A stretch of DNA of 64,000 nucleotides from Brevibacillus_H ginsengisoli (GCF_050113715.1 NZ_JBNJQR010000001.1:62001-126000), one strand, 5' to 3'; shown: positions 44,973-53,083, numbered from the stretch's first letter. The notes: generated from the sequence alone by a model not told the origin. Numbers and translations: made by a program.

Positions 44973-45664
44973 TCAGCTTTCCTATACGCAATGAGTTGAA
45001 ACACATAAAAGGCACCCTGAAGCGAGTTATCTGCTTGAAGGGTGCCTTTTATTGTCTTGTTAAACTGCCAATAGGTATAAGCTAGTACTTCTCGCGCGTA
45101 ATAGTAAGGAATGGACAGAACCTGGCTGTCGACCAGAACCGGATCAGCTTTCATCTGAAGTGTCCTGGCGATATCCACGGCCCGAGCCAGATGGAATTCA
45201 TGACTCACAATGAGCGCCGTTTGTAGCTGGTGCCGCTCCATAATTTGCTTGGAGTTCAACAAGTTCTGATAGGTATCGTGTGATTGGTCTTCGATAAGAA
45301 TGGCTTCCTCAGGAACACCTTTAGCCAACAAATACTGCTTCATAGCGGCAGCTTCTGAGATCGGTTTCCCATTGCCAAGGCCGCCACTCACCAAAATCTT
45401 TGGAACGAATTTTTGTTGATAGAGCCATAAGCTTTTGTTCAATCGCTCTTTTAACCCAGGGCTTGGTTGATCTCCCCAGACAGCAGCACCGAGCACAATC
45501 GCGACGTCTGCTTTGTGAGGAACGGCTGAATGGGCTACCTTCCAGATGTGTTGAACGACATACGCACTCCAGATCAGCCCTGCGACAGCAATCAGCAGAA
45601 GGGCTCGAATCCATGTGTTGTGTCGTTTCGCTTTTAACATCCTTTGACCCAGGTTTCCGCCCAC
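44969..45664 (-). CDS. YdcF/SanA-like DUF218 membrane protein
   Basis: Up to 231 residues: one N-terminal TM (about 20-40) and a DUF218 domain with VAIVLGAAVWGDQPSPGLKERL, LVSGGLGNGKPISEAAAM and VSHEFHLARAVDIA. SanA/ElyC relatives influence envelope integrity and vancomycin sensitivity. A downstream in-frame ATG (MLKAKRHNTW) may be the true start. The 3' end overlaps the hairpin that terminates the opposite hemerythrin gene. The 5' end overlaps the HxlR gene by about 30 bp. Confidence 0.85.
   Translation of the reverse strand: MGGNLGQRMLKAKRHNTWIRALLLIAVAGLIWSAYVVQHIWKVAHSAVPHKADVAIVLGAAVWGDQPSPGLKERLNKSLWLYQQKFVPKILVSGGLGNGKPISEAAAMKQYLLAKGVPEEAILIEDQSHDTYQNLLNSKQIMERHQLQTALIVSHEFHLARAVDIARTLQMKADPVLVDSQVLSIPYYYAREVLAYTYWQFNKTIKGTLQADNSLQGAFYVFQLIAYRKAD
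45007..45050 (+). terminator. Terminator of hemerythrin gene inside the YdcF-like CDS
   Basis: Perfect 12-bp stem AAAAGGCACCCT (45007-45018) with AGGGTGCCTTTT (45039-45050), T-rich. It lies within the last codons of the opposite-strand gene. Confidence 0.85.
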
Positions 45665-45951
45665 TTCTGGACTTCTGCCATGACTGGTTCTAACGCTTTT
45701 CCTTTTTCTGACAGTTCGTATTCGATACGTACAGGAGTTTCCGGATAAACATGTCGGTGGATAATTCCTGCCGCTTCCAGCTCCTTAAACCGCTCTGTCA
45801 GCATTCGATCACTCATGCCGGGGATCACAGAAGAGATATCTTTAAAACGCTTCGGACCCTCCTGCAATACGTGAATAATCAAGCCAGTCCAACGTTTGCC
45901 AAGCAGTTCAAAGGCAGATTCAAATTTAGGGCACAAATGGTGATTACTCAT
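45634..45951 (-). CDS. HxlR-family regulator (YodB/CatR-like)
   Basis: 105-residue winged-helix HxlR protein: LCPKFESAFELLGKRWTGLI, then RFKDISSVIPGMSDRMLTER and VRIEYELSEKGKALEP. The conserved N-terminal Cys7 in NHHLCPKFE is where YodB, CatR and HypR sense quinones and diamide in B. subtilis. ATG 45951 follows GGAGATGAT. It is divergent from DoxX and a ring-opening dioxygenase, resembling catR-catDE, so it probably represses them. The spacer has two related operator-like repeats. Confidence 0.85.
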   Translation of the reverse strand: MSNHHLCPKFESAFELLGKRWTGLIIHVLQEGPKRFKDISSVIPGMSDRMLTERFKELEAAGIIHRHVYPETPVRIEYELSEKGKALEPVMAEVQKWAETWVKGC

Positions 45952-45989
45952 TTTTACATCATCTCCATACCTACATTGTAACATAGCTA

Positions 45990-46034
45990 CTTGACAAAAG
46001 TAAGTTGTTGTTTTAGTCTTACATAAAGTAAGTT
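45990..46034. promoter_or_regulatory. Divergent promoter/operator region of HxlR and DoxX genes
   Basis: Two related 17-mers, CTTGACAAAAGTAAGTT (45990-46006) and CTTACATAAAGTAAGTT (46018-46034); the second contains CTTAC-N5-GTAAG. The first includes a consensus TTGACA -35 box for doxX with a weak TAGTCT at 46014-46019. On the minus strand TACAAT (45975-45980) is the -10 of the regulator gene. Likely HxlR binding sites (inference). Confidence 0.6.
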
Positions 46035-46064
46035 AATAACAAAAACATCAGGAGGTTATTAATA

Positions 46065-46487
46065 ATGAGTAAGAAAGTAGAAACAGGAGCATTGCTTCTT
46101 CGACTGGTTGTTGGTCTCGTATTTTTCATCCATGGATTGGATAAATATCAAAGCGGACTTGGAAACATTGCAGGTTGGTTCGAAAGCATCGGGCTTCCGG
46201 GATTCATGGCCTATATTGTAGGAACAATAGAACTGTTTGGTGGTATCCTGTTAATACTGGGAGTAGGCACTCGGTTCATTGCTTGGCTGTTAACTTGTAT
46301 CTTGGTAGGTGCCATCGTCAAAGTGAAACTGGCGGTAGGCTTTATGGGCAATGGTCAAATGGCTGGGTACGAATATGATCTTGTTCTATTGGCTGTGACG
46401 GTCTTCTTAGGTTTAGTCGGTGGCGGACAAATTACTCTTGCGAAATTGTTTGGCAAAGGACAGAACGACACGGTGGTAGTTAAATAA
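46065..46487 (+). CDS. DoxX family membrane protein (CatD-like)
   Basis: 140 residues, four transmembrane helices, DoxX pattern LLLRLVVGLVFFIHGLDKY, GTIELFGGILLILGVGTR and MAGYEYDLVLLAVTVFLG. B. subtilis CatD, under CatR, is a DoxX-type thiol/quinone reductase component. ATG 46065 after AGGAGGTT. It precedes a ring-opening dioxygenase gene by 44 bp, probably one operon. Confidence 0.85.
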   Translation: MSKKVETGALLLRLVVGLVFFIHGLDKYQSGLGNIAGWFESIGLPGFMAYIVGTIELFGGILLILGVGTRFIAWLLTCILVGAIVKVKLAVGFMGNGQMAGYEYDLVLLAVTVFLGLVGGGQITLAKLFGKGQNDTVVVK

Positions 46488-46531
46488 GCCGTTTATCATA
46501 TGAAAATAGGTACAATAATGGAGGAATTCGC

Positions 46532-47308
46532 ATGCTACCATCACTATTTATTGCTCACGGTGCGCCAACCTTGGCGATTGAGACAGGGACATATGTCGAT
46601 TTCTTGAAACAACTGGCCGCCAACTATCCAACTCCGCGTGCCATCGTCGTATTCTCGGCCCACTGGGAAGCGCAGAAGCAGCTCATTAGCGGTGCACCGT
46701 CACATAGCATGATCTATGATTTCTACGGTTTTCCGGAAGAGCTGTACCAAGTCGAGTATCCGGCAAAGGGAGACCCGACGTTGGCGCAGGAGATTCAGCA
46801 ATTATTCGAAGCCCAAGGAATTCAGGCTTCTATTGATACAGAGCGGGGGATCGATCATGGCACGTGGGTTCCGCTTCATCTGGTTTATCCTGAATCCAAC
46901 ATCCCCGTTATTGCTTTATCCGTCAATCGCTTCTTAACAGCAGAACAACAATATCAACTTGGCCGAGCACTAGCCTCCTTGCGTGAAAAGGATATTCTAG
47001 TCATTGGAAGCGGAGGGACTGTCCACAACCTGAGACGATTGGATTGGGACAGCACGACAGCGGTTAGCTGGGCGAAGGAGTTTGACGGCTGGTTGGGTGA
47101 AAGAATTGAGAAGTGGGATGTGGAAGAGCTTTGGCAGTATGAGACACTGGCGCCGTACGCCCGAGAAGCTGTACCGACGCCTGAGCATTTTGTGCCCTTG
47201 CTACTGGCCATGGGAGCTGCAGATGACAAGCGGACTGCAAGGAAACTGTACCAAAGCTATCAGCTGGGTTCGCTTAGCTTGACCTGCTGGGAGTTTGGTG
47301 GGGAATAG
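46532..47308 (+). CDS. Extradiol ring-opening dioxygenase, DODA/LigB type
   Basis: 258-residue class III extradiol dioxygenase: Fe ligand histidines in LFIAHGAPT, VVFSAHWE and IVIGSGGTVHNLR, plus GIDHGTWVPLHL. It should open catechol-like rings. Together with DoxX and an HxlR repressor it parallels B. subtilis catDE, where CatE is an unrelated catechol dioxygenase, so this is a functional analogue (inference). ATG 46532 after GGAGGAATT. Last backbone gene before the tRNA. Confidence 0.86.
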   Translation: MLPSLFIAHGAPTLAIETGTYVDFLKQLAANYPTPRAIVVFSAHWEAQKQLISGAPSHSMIYDFYGFPEELYQVEYPAKGDPTLAQEIQQLFEAQGIQASIDTERGIDHGTWVPLHLVYPESNIPVIALSVNRFLTAEQQYQLGRALASLREKDILVIGSGGTVHNLRRLDWDSTTAVSWAKEFDGWLGERIEKWDVEELWQYETLAPYAREAVPTPEHFVPLLLAMGAADDKRTARKLYQSYQLGSLSLTCWEFGGE

Positions 47309-47364
47309 GGTATTGATATTTGGTGGCAAGTATGCTATTCTAATACTTGTCACTACAATTTTAT

Positions 47365-47440
47365 GGGCCCTTAGCTCAGCTGGGAGAGCGCTTGACTGGC
47401 AGTCAAGAGGTCGTCGGTTCGATCCCGATAGGGTCCACCA
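47365..47440 (+). tRNA. tRNA-Ala (anticodon GGC)
   Basis: 76-nt cloverleaf with encoded CCA: acceptor GGGCCCT/AGGGTCC containing the alanine identity pair G3-U70, D arm GCTC/GAGC, anticodon stem CTTGA/TCAAG with loop CTGGCAG (anticodon GGC), T arm GTCGG/CCGAT. Intact and followed by a terminator. Its 3' part recurs, damaged, at 52.6 and 63.8 kb. Confidence 0.97.
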
Positions 47441-47453
47441 TAAGAACAATTAC

Positions 47454-47480
47454 GGAAACGGCAGAGATGTCGTTTTTTTT
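47454..47480 (+). terminator. Terminator of tRNA-Ala
   Basis: AACGGCA/TGTCGTT hairpin (one G-U) with GAGA loop and T8. Twenty-six identical bases recur at 48724-48749; variants at 52633 and 63801. Confidence 0.8.
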
Positions 47481-47604
47481 AATATTTAAATTGTACTCTT
47501 CTGAGTCGAAGAAGTCGCTATGGTTTCCTTCATGTATATCACGCATGTGGAGTGCCGTATGTTAGTAGTGAGAAGTTAACCATAAACCATAATGGGGTGA
47601 TTAA

Positions 47605-47790
47605 TTGAGTAAAGCTAAGGCCAAGAGTGGAACAGGCAAGGGAACAGGCAGGGGAACAGACAAAAAAGGCTGGAACCGTTGGCAAGCTAGTGACAAAAGA
47701 GCAAAAAACGCACCAAAACCCTATAAAAGCAAAGGCACGAATCAGGATGGCGGAACCACTTCCGGTAATCAAAAAGGCGGAAAAGCCTGA
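47605..47790 (+). CDS. Small basic Lys/Gly/Thr-rich protein
   Basis: 61 residues, very basic and low complexity (KAKSGTGKGTGRGTDKKG, then GTTSGNQKGGKA). TTG 47605 start with GGGGTGA ribosome site. Probably disordered and nucleic-acid-binding by charge; no family recognised. Followed 36 bp later by a HEAT-repeat protein gene. First gene after the tRNA, in the accessory region. Confidence 0.55.
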   Translation: MSKAKAKSGTGKGTGRGTDKKGWNRWQASDKRAKNAPKPYKSKGTNQDGGTTSGNQKGGKA

Positions 47791-47826
47791 AATGTAGGCA
47801 ATAAAAACAGAACAGGATGGGATCAT

Positions 47827-48270
47827 TTGGATAAAAATGAATTTAAAAATGAGTTACCTTCAAATTATGAGCAATTAAAAGTATCTGCGAGTCGAGCATC
47901 CAATTGGAGAGAACGTTTAGATGCTGTAGAAGAGTTGGGTCAGTGGAAAAACAAACAAACCATCGCTGTACTCACGAATAGAATGAAGAACGATGCCGTG
48001 TATAAAGTTCAAGAAGCTGCATTCCGTAAGCTCAAAGAATTTGGCGAAGATATTCAACTACCGCCAAGGAAAAAAGGCGACTTGATTAAAGGAGATACTA
48101 AAGCCATGGTAAGAATTAAGAAGAGCTTGCCAGAAGGTCATTCCTTTGAAGAGTTTAAAGAGAAATTAAAAAAGATGAGACTCGATGTATATGATAGCTA
48201 CGAAGGTGAAAAAGGCGCTGACTTTGAGAAGTGGCTTGAAAACACGTGGGCATCGTTGTCGACAAGGTAG
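47827..48270 (+). CDS. HEAT-repeat protein
   Basis: 147 residues, alpha-helical. One or two HEAT-like repeats (SNWRERLDAVEELGQWKN, DAVYKVQEAAFRKLKEFG) followed by a helical charged domain (SFEEFKEKLKKMRLDVYDSYEGE). TTG 47827 start. Proteins of this type occur as small stand-alone genes in Bacillales; no function known. Confidence 0.65.
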   Translation: MDKNEFKNELPSNYEQLKVSASRASNWRERLDAVEELGQWKNKQTIAVLTNRMKNDAVYKVQEAAFRKLKEFGEDIQLPPRKKGDLIKGDTKAMVRIKKSLPEGHSFEEFKEKLKKMRLDVYDSYEGEKGADFEKWLENTWASLSTR

Positions 48271-48305
48271 CAAGGAATCGATAAAACAGATATAGGGGTG
48301 GTATT

Positions 48306-48611
48306 CTGAGAAAGCAAAAGCCAATGTCGTTTGATGAACTGCTGAAGGACTTACAAGGCCAGAGAAAGATTCAAGAAGATCCGACTCAAATTTCATTAGA
48401 GAAGTTGTTTAATGAAGCATTTATGAGTAAGCATTCCAACTTTAAGAGCTTTGGAGAGTTTGTTCAGAAAGGCAACTTTCAAATAAAGACGCAAGAAGAT
48501 ATTACTAACATTCCTGACGAGCTTTTTAATCGGCATGTTGCAAGGGAGACGGATTTTGCTGATTGGAAATCTATGCTGGAAACAGCAACAATGGATTTGG
48601 ACGCTAAATAA
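48306..48611 (+). CDS. Small protein of unknown function
   Basis: About 95-101 residues (SFDELLKDLQGQRKIQED, LEKLFNEAFMSKHSNFKSFG, DELFNRHVARETDFADWKSM). The GGGGTGG ribosome site (48295-48301) points to a CTG start at 48306; the first ATG is at 48324, 22 bp from it. Charged and helical, no family recognised. Probably co-transcribed with the two preceding small genes. Confidence 0.6.
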   Translation: MRKQKPMSFDELLKDLQGQRKIQEDPTQISLEKLFNEAFMSKHSNFKSFGEFVQKGNFQIKTQEDITNIPDELFNRHVARETDFADWKSMLETATMDLDAK

Positions 48612-48710
48612 CGAGCATAAGAATGAAGCTGAGTTAAGAATGCCGATTTGGGCTTAACCTAACACATTTACCTTAATGATGATAATCCTTAATATTTGAA
48701 TAGGCAGTGA

Positions 48711-48749
48711 AACTAACCACCAAGGAAACGGCAGAGATGTCGTTTTTTT
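48711..48749 (+). repeat. Second copy of the tRNA-Ala terminator with AACTAACCAC tag
   Basis: AACTAACCAC (48711-48720), four bases, then 26 bases identical to the tRNA-Ala terminator (48724-48749). No tRNA body is left between them. The same 10-mer precedes the tRNA remnants at 52549 and 63710. Confidence 0.8.
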
Positions 48750-48828
48750 GTTTTGAATTTATGTTTCGTATTCAACACATGTGGAGTGTATAATATTGAT
48801 GGTTCGTAAAGAATAGATGAGATGTGAC

Positions 48829-48865
48829 AAAAGCCCGACCTCATGTGGTCTGGGCTGGGCTTTTT
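48829..48865 (+). terminator. Hairpin terminator in the leader of the FAD-oxidoreductase gene
   Basis: AAAAGCCC..ACC pairs with GGT..GGGCTTTTT. It lies 38 bp upstream of the gene and downstream of a TATAAT (48789-48794), so it could act as an attenuator rather than end a gene. Confidence 0.7.
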
Positions 48866-48903
48866 ACTTGATACAACAAAATAAATTTAGGATGGAATGT
48901 CAC

Positions 48904-50493
48904 ATGTTAAGAATAAGTAATATTAAGCTTCGTGCTGATTTTGACCTAGGTAAGGAAAATGAACTTTTAGCTCAGAAAATCCAAAAAATATTAAGGGTCA
49001 AACAGAACAAAATAATGTCTTTTAGTATTTCTAAGAAGTCGATCGACGCAAGGGAAAAGAATAATGTCTTACTTGTTTATTCAGTTGATGTTGAAATTGA
49101 AAACGAGAAGTCCTATTTAGGAATTAAGGATGTTTCTTTCTGTGAACCAATAGAATATGTAATTAAGAAGGCTCAAAGAACCACTCGTCCTGTAGTAGTA
49201 GGCAGTGGGCCTGCTGGTCTTTTCTGTGCGTTGCTATTGGCAGAGCATGGTTTAAACCCAATTGTAGTAGAGCAAGGAATGGACGTCGATCGGAGAAAAT
49301 TAGCTGTTGAAAAATTTTGGAAATACGGTGATCTCGATACCAATACCAATGTCCAATTTGGTGAAGGTGGAGCAGGTACGTTTTCAGATGGAAAATTAAC
49401 AACTGGCATAAAAAATACCCGAATTCCGAAAGTGTTAAAGGAATTAGTAGAGGCTGGCGCTCCTAAGGAGATAGCTTATTTATCAAAACCGCATATAGGA
49501 ACTGACATTTTGATAACAGTTGTTAGAAATATTCGTAAAAAAATAGAACGACTTGGTGGGGAAGTACGTTTCGAAACGAAAATGAAGGAACTTATCATCG
49601 AAAATAGTGAAGTTAGAGGCGTGTTGTTAGAAGGACAAGGAAAAACAGAGACAATTGAAACTGATGCTGTAGTATTGGCGATTGGACATAGTGCTCGAGA
49701 TACTTTTTATATGCTAAAGGATCTAGGGGTTGAAATGACACCGAAAGCATTTGCTGTAGGTGTGCGCATAGAACATCATCAAAAAGACATCGATTTACAG
49801 CAATTCGGCAGTTGTACAATTAATCCACTCCTTGGTGCAGCTGAATATAAGTTGAACGCGCATCTTCCAAACGGTCGAGGTGTATACTCTTTTTGTATGT
49901 GCCCTGGAGGTCATGTCGTTGCTGCCGCATCGGAAAAAAATTCGGTAGTTTCAAATGGTATGAGCTATAGCGCAAGGAGTGGTGAAAATGCGAATAGTGC
50001 CATACTTGTCTCTATAACTCCAAATGATATGAATGGGGATGTATTGGCGGCAGTAGAGTTTCAAAGAAAACTTGAGCGAAAAGCATTTGAACTAGGTGGA
50101 AGAAATTATTTTGCACCCGTACAATTGGTTGGCGATTTCTTAGCGGATAAGGGCAGTAAACAACTTGGAGATGTTGTACCAACTTATAGCCCGGGTGTTA
50201 CACCAACGGACTTAAGAGAATGTCTTGATGATTTTATCGTTGATAGTTTAAAAGACGGGTTGCGATCAATGGATAAAAAACTAGCTGGCTTTATCAAACA
50301 TGATGCAGTTTTAACAGCTGTAGAAAGCCGAAGTTCATCACCAGTTACAATTAAGCGAAATCCGCTGACCTTTGAGTCGAACATAAAAGGGCTATACCCT
50401 TGTGGAGAAGGTGCGGGTTATGCTGGCGGTATCACGTCTAGTGCTGTTGACGGCATAAAATGTGCAGAAGCATTAATGGAGATTGAAGTTTAG
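48904..50493 (+). CDS. NAD(P)/FAD-dependent oxidoreductase
   Basis: 529-residue flavoprotein with an N-terminal extension (about 1-95), the FAD motif PVVVGSGPAGLFCALLLAEHG (about 100-120), EGGAGTFSDGKLTTGI, and the C-terminal FAD block GLYPCGEGAGYAGGITSSAVDG. Similar to uncharacterised FAD-dependent dehydrogenases common in clostridia and Bacillales. Substrate unknown. ATG 48904 with AGGATGG. A/T-rich compared with the backbone. A hairpin terminator lies in its leader. Confidence 0.85.
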   Translation: MLRISNIKLRADFDLGKENELLAQKIQKILRVKQNKIMSFSISKKSIDAREKNNVLLVYSVDVEIENEKSYLGIKDVSFCEPIEYVIKKAQRTTRPVVVGSGPAGLFCALLLAEHGLNPIVVEQGMDVDRRKLAVEKFWKYGDLDTNTNVQFGEGGAGTFSDGKLTTGIKNTRIPKVLKELVEAGAPKEIAYLSKPHIGTDILITVVRNIRKKIERLGGEVRFETKMKELIIENSEVRGVLLEGQGKTETIETDAVVLAIGHSARDTFYMLKDLGVEMTPKAFAVGVRIEHHQKDIDLQQFGSCTINPLLGAAEYKLNAHLPNGRGVYSFCMCPGGHVVAAASEKNSVVSNGMSYSARSGENANSAILVSITPNDMNGDVLAAVEFQRKLERKAFELGGRNYFAPVQLVGDFLADKGSKQLGDVVPTYSPGVTPTDLRECLDDFIVDSLKDGLRSMDKKLAGFIKHDAVLTAVESRSSSPVTIKRNPLTFESNIKGLYPCGEGAGYAGGITSSAVDGIKCAEALMEIEV

Positions 50494-50612
50494 TTTTGAT
50501 ACACACATCGAAATGATAGGTTGTTCGTTTTGTGTATTGTGACTGTGAAACCAGTACAACACATGTGGAGTTCGCCTGAAGCCGTTTTTCTATCCATGCC
50601 CTTATATGAAAA

Positions 50613-50637
50613 AAAGGACCGGAATCCGGTCCTTTCC
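50613..50637. terminator. Terminator after FAD-oxidoreductase gene
   Basis: Perfect AAAGGACCGG/CCGGTCCTTT stem with three-base loop, A-run on the left and T-rich on the right. Confidence 0.75.
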
Positions 50638-50642
50638 TATAT

Positions 50643-50825
50643 TTAGAAAAATTATATAACAAAGATGAATAATCCGAGGGAACAACATAGAGTCGTTCCC
50701 TCGGATTATTTTGTTTATACAAAACGATACAGAGGCATTTTGTGTAAAGTGAGTTACGAAGGTATTTGATATTCTAAGTGTACGGAATATATGACAGGCC
50801 GAAAATATTGTAACTACAATGTGCA
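50643..50825 (+). repeat. 183-bp direct repeat, copy 1
   Basis: About 95% identical to 53322-53505. It contains the last codons of a CD3324-like gene (TTAGAAAAATTATATA), the terminator AATAATCCGAGGGAAC/GTTCCCTCGGATTATT (50668-50710) and an AT-rich tract ending in ATTGTAACTACAATGTGCA. Copy 1 leads into the acetamidase gene; copy 2 into the uL4 leader. Confidence 0.9.
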
Positions 50826-50862
50826 TTTAATAAAAAACATATATAAAGGATGGGAATCAACT

Positions 50863-52170
50863 ATGAAACAAGCTGTTGAAACGTTGTTCGTCAATACCTT
50901 TACGGATGGAATTTTGGACCCGGACATAGAAATGCTTGGCCCTGTCAAGGATGGCGGTCATATTGTCGCCAATACGGCACCCGGCTGTTGGGGACCGATG
51001 ATTACGCCTTGCCTGAAAGGCGGGCATGAGGTTACGAAGCCGATCTTTGTGGAAGGAGCGGAAATAGGCGATGCAATTGTTATTCAAATCAAATCAATCG
51101 ACGTAACCTCTATCGCAACTTCCTCGGGGAATGACAAGCCGGTTGAAGGCCGTTTCCTTGGTGATCCTTTCGTAGCCGTGAAATGCCCCGAGTGCAGCAC
51201 GCTGAACCCGGATACGGTCATTAAAGGCATCGGACAAGAAGCGATCCGCTGTGCCAACTGCGGTGTCGACATCACTCCTTTTATTTTTACGAATGGTTAT
51301 ACTATTACGTTTGATGAAGATGGTCAAGTGGGACTCACCTTGCCGAAGGAAGCAGCCGAACAAATTGCGCATGAAGGCCGCCATTATATGCGGACACCGG
51401 ATGCGTCGGTGCAGAATCCGATTGTGACGTTTGCCCCGCATGATCTGGTCGGCGTCGTCGCGCGCATGCGGCCGTTTCTGGGCCAACTCGGCACTACTCC
51501 TTCCAAAGCGTTGCCCGATTCGCACAATGCCGGCGATTACGGCACGTTCCTGATCGGGGCGCCGCATTCGTATGCCGTGACCCAAGAGGAACTGGACGAG
51601 CATTGTACGGATGGGCACATGGATATCAGCCGTGTTCGTGCAGGCGCAGCACTAATCTGTCCGGTCAAAGTTCCGGGTGGCGGTGTCTATCTGGGCGACA
51701 TGCATGCGCTGCAAGGCGACGGAGAAATTGCGGGTCACACGGCCGACGTTGCGGGGATCGTCCATCTCCAGGTCAAAGTGCTGAAGAACGTTAAACTTGA
51801 AGGGCCGATTCTGCTGCCGAACGTGGAAGATTTGCCCTACACGGCCAAACCGCTGTCCGCTGCAGAGAAGCGCATTGCCGGAAACCTCGCGGCCAAGTGG
51901 GGCTTGAAGGAGATTGAAACCTCGCTTCCGCTGTCTATAGTCGGAACGGCTCCAAATTTGAATGCAGCTACCGAAAACGGGCTCGCCCGCGCCGCGAGGC
52001 TGTTTAACGTAACGGTGCCCGAGATTATGAACCGCGCCACGATTACCGGCTCGATTGAGATTGGCCGCCACCCTGGCGTCGTCACCGTAACCTTTCAAGC
52101 GCCAAAGCATTATTTGGAGCAGGCGAAGCTCTATGAAATCATCGATGAACAGTATAAGGAACATGCCTGA
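50863..52170 (+). CDS. Acetamidase/formamidase family protein
   Basis: 435 residues, FmdA/AmdA family: ANTAPGCWGPMITPCL..., HYMRTPDASVQNP, PDSHNAGDYGTFLIGAPH and LGDMHALQGDGEIAGHTADV. A zinc-ribbon-like CPEC...CANC insertion occurs at about 107-128. Hydrolyses formamide/acetamide or a related amide in known members. ATG 50863 after AAAGGATGGG. Its G+C content is clearly higher than the flanking repeat and neighbours, suggesting separate acquisition. Followed by a strong terminator. Confidence 0.88.
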   Translation: MKQAVETLFVNTFTDGILDPDIEMLGPVKDGGHIVANTAPGCWGPMITPCLKGGHEVTKPIFVEGAEIGDAIVIQIKSIDVTSIATSSGNDKPVEGRFLGDPFVAVKCPECSTLNPDTVIKGIGQEAIRCANCGVDITPFIFTNGYTITFDEDGQVGLTLPKEAAEQIAHEGRHYMRTPDASVQNPIVTFAPHDLVGVVARMRPFLGQLGTTPSKALPDSHNAGDYGTFLIGAPHSYAVTQEELDEHCTDGHMDISRVRAGAALICPVKVPGGGVYLGDMHALQGDGEIAGHTADVAGIVHLQVKVLKNVKLEGPILLPNVEDLPYTAKPLSAAEKRIAGNLAAKWGLKEIETSLPLSIVGTAPNLNAATENGLARAARLFNVTVPEIMNRATITGSIEIGRHPGVVTVTFQAPKHYLEQAKLYEIIDEQYKEHA

Positions 52171-52216
52171 AACGGCAAAAAGTGATGGATTTCATTATGC
52201 GAAAATATGAGTTAAT

Positions 52217-52256
52217 AAAAACAGCAGCTCAAAGGCAACTTTGAACTGCTGTTTTT
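52217..52256 (+). terminator. Terminator of acetamidase gene
   Basis: AAAACAGCAG.TCAAAG (52217 onward) with CTTTGA.CTGCTGTTTT, followed by T. Confidence 0.9.
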
Positions 52257-52385
52257 ATATATTCACACATGCTGCCTTAAGCGAAGCATTAGAAGTCCGG
52301 TGAAAAAATAGCGGAGAGGGCGGAATCGTTCTGGAGAAGCGCAAGCGGCACGCCTTTGTCCCCGGATTTCTACCGCAAATGCGAT

Positions 52386-52514
52386 TCAGCATATGACATT
52401 CACCTCACGTATCACCGAGCTGATTTCGCGAAACATTTCAATTTTAATGAGATTAGCCATAATCTAGAGGCCCTTGGTCAGGTAGTTGATAAATTGGTAA
52501 AAAACGGATATTGA
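52386..52514 (+). pseudogene. 3' remnant of an M56-peptidase gene
   Basis: Encodes SAYDIHLTYHRADFAKHFNF... to NGY and stop, nearly the same as the last residues of the M56 protein at 62195-63715 (there with LN and stop). No start or upstream part of the gene remains; the 130 bp before it are not coding. A duplicated gene end, lying just before the tRNA remnant as in the 63.6-kb copy. Confidence 0.8.
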
Positions 52515-52561
52515 ATTTATTTAAATATAGTTCTTATTTGAGCTATTAAACTAACCACTAA

Positions 52562-52622
52562 GGGAGAGCGCTACACTGGCAGTCAAGAGGTTGTCGGTTC
52601 GATCCCGATAGGGTTCACCATA
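52562..52622 (+). pseudogene. Truncated tRNA-Ala 3' part (hybrid)
   Basis: Sixty-one bases matching tRNA-Ala 47382-47442 with four mismatches. The acceptor 5' strand and D arm are absent; AACTAACCAC (52549-52558) stands before it. GCGCTACA on the left matches the 63.8-kb remnant, whereas CTGGCAGTCAAGAGG on the right matches the intact tRNA, so the join looks like a recombination product with crossover in the anticodon loop. Not functional: the anticodon stem is broken. Confidence 0.85.
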
Positions 52623-52632
52623 TATGAAATAC

Positions 52633-52654
52633 AAACGGCAAAGATGCCGTTTTT
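52633..52654 (+). terminator. tRNA-type terminator, third copy
   Basis: AAACGGCA/TGCCGTTT stem with AAGA loop and T-run; variant of the tRNA-Ala terminator. Confidence 0.75.
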
Positions 52655-53083
52655 CTTTTTTTACATTAATGTTTCCATTTTCGAACCATGTTGGGTGCTG
52701 TGTGTCGCTGGTAAAGAAGTAGTAATTACAAGCCACATTTACCCGAACTAAAGTTAGATAAGGGGCTGGCTTAAGATATATTGGGGCTTATTGGGCTGAG
52801 TATTTATTGAATTTACTTAACCATTGTGGTATGTTGAAAAATAAATAAATAATTATTTATATGCGAAGCAAAAATTTAGTAGTATCCATATTGGCTACCC
52901 CTATATTCATGAAACCAAGCGAGGTAAAAGATATGAGTAATGCAACTAACGCTATCACACATGATAGCCTCCATGCAGAGTTAGAAGTGGTTGGTAACCT
53001 TTGCATGGAGTAATATAAAGCAATCACCACCCATGCTGACTTTGCTTCTTGATTATTTCAATTTTCAAGAGGAGGAAGTTTGT
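52655..53083. other. Intergenic stretch after tRNA remnant
   Basis: 429 bp, AT-rich. It holds a 26-codon frame (described separately) and a 9-bp inverted repeat CTCCATGCA (52969-52977)/TGCATGGAG (53002-53010). No larger gene or known RNA recognised. Confidence 0.5.
52933..53013 (+). CDS. Possible 26-residue peptide
   Basis: ATG 52933, eight bases after GAGG, encoding MSNATNAITHDSLHAELEVV and then GNLCME. A perfect 9-bp inverted repeat lies within it. It could be a leader peptide for the CD3324-family gene 70 bp downstream, a fragment of a lost gene, or noise. Confidence 0.3.
   Translation: MSNATNAITHDSLHAELEVVGNLCME

Noticed and set aside
47347..47565. 72-codon frame across the tRNA-Ala gene (GPLAQLGERLTGSQEVVGSI)
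   Set aside because: Well-known artefact of translating tRNA genes; the DNA folds as a complete tRNA.
52551..52736. Minus-strand frame with RDRTDNLLTASVALSLSG
   Set aside because: Same kind of artefact, from the tRNA remnant.
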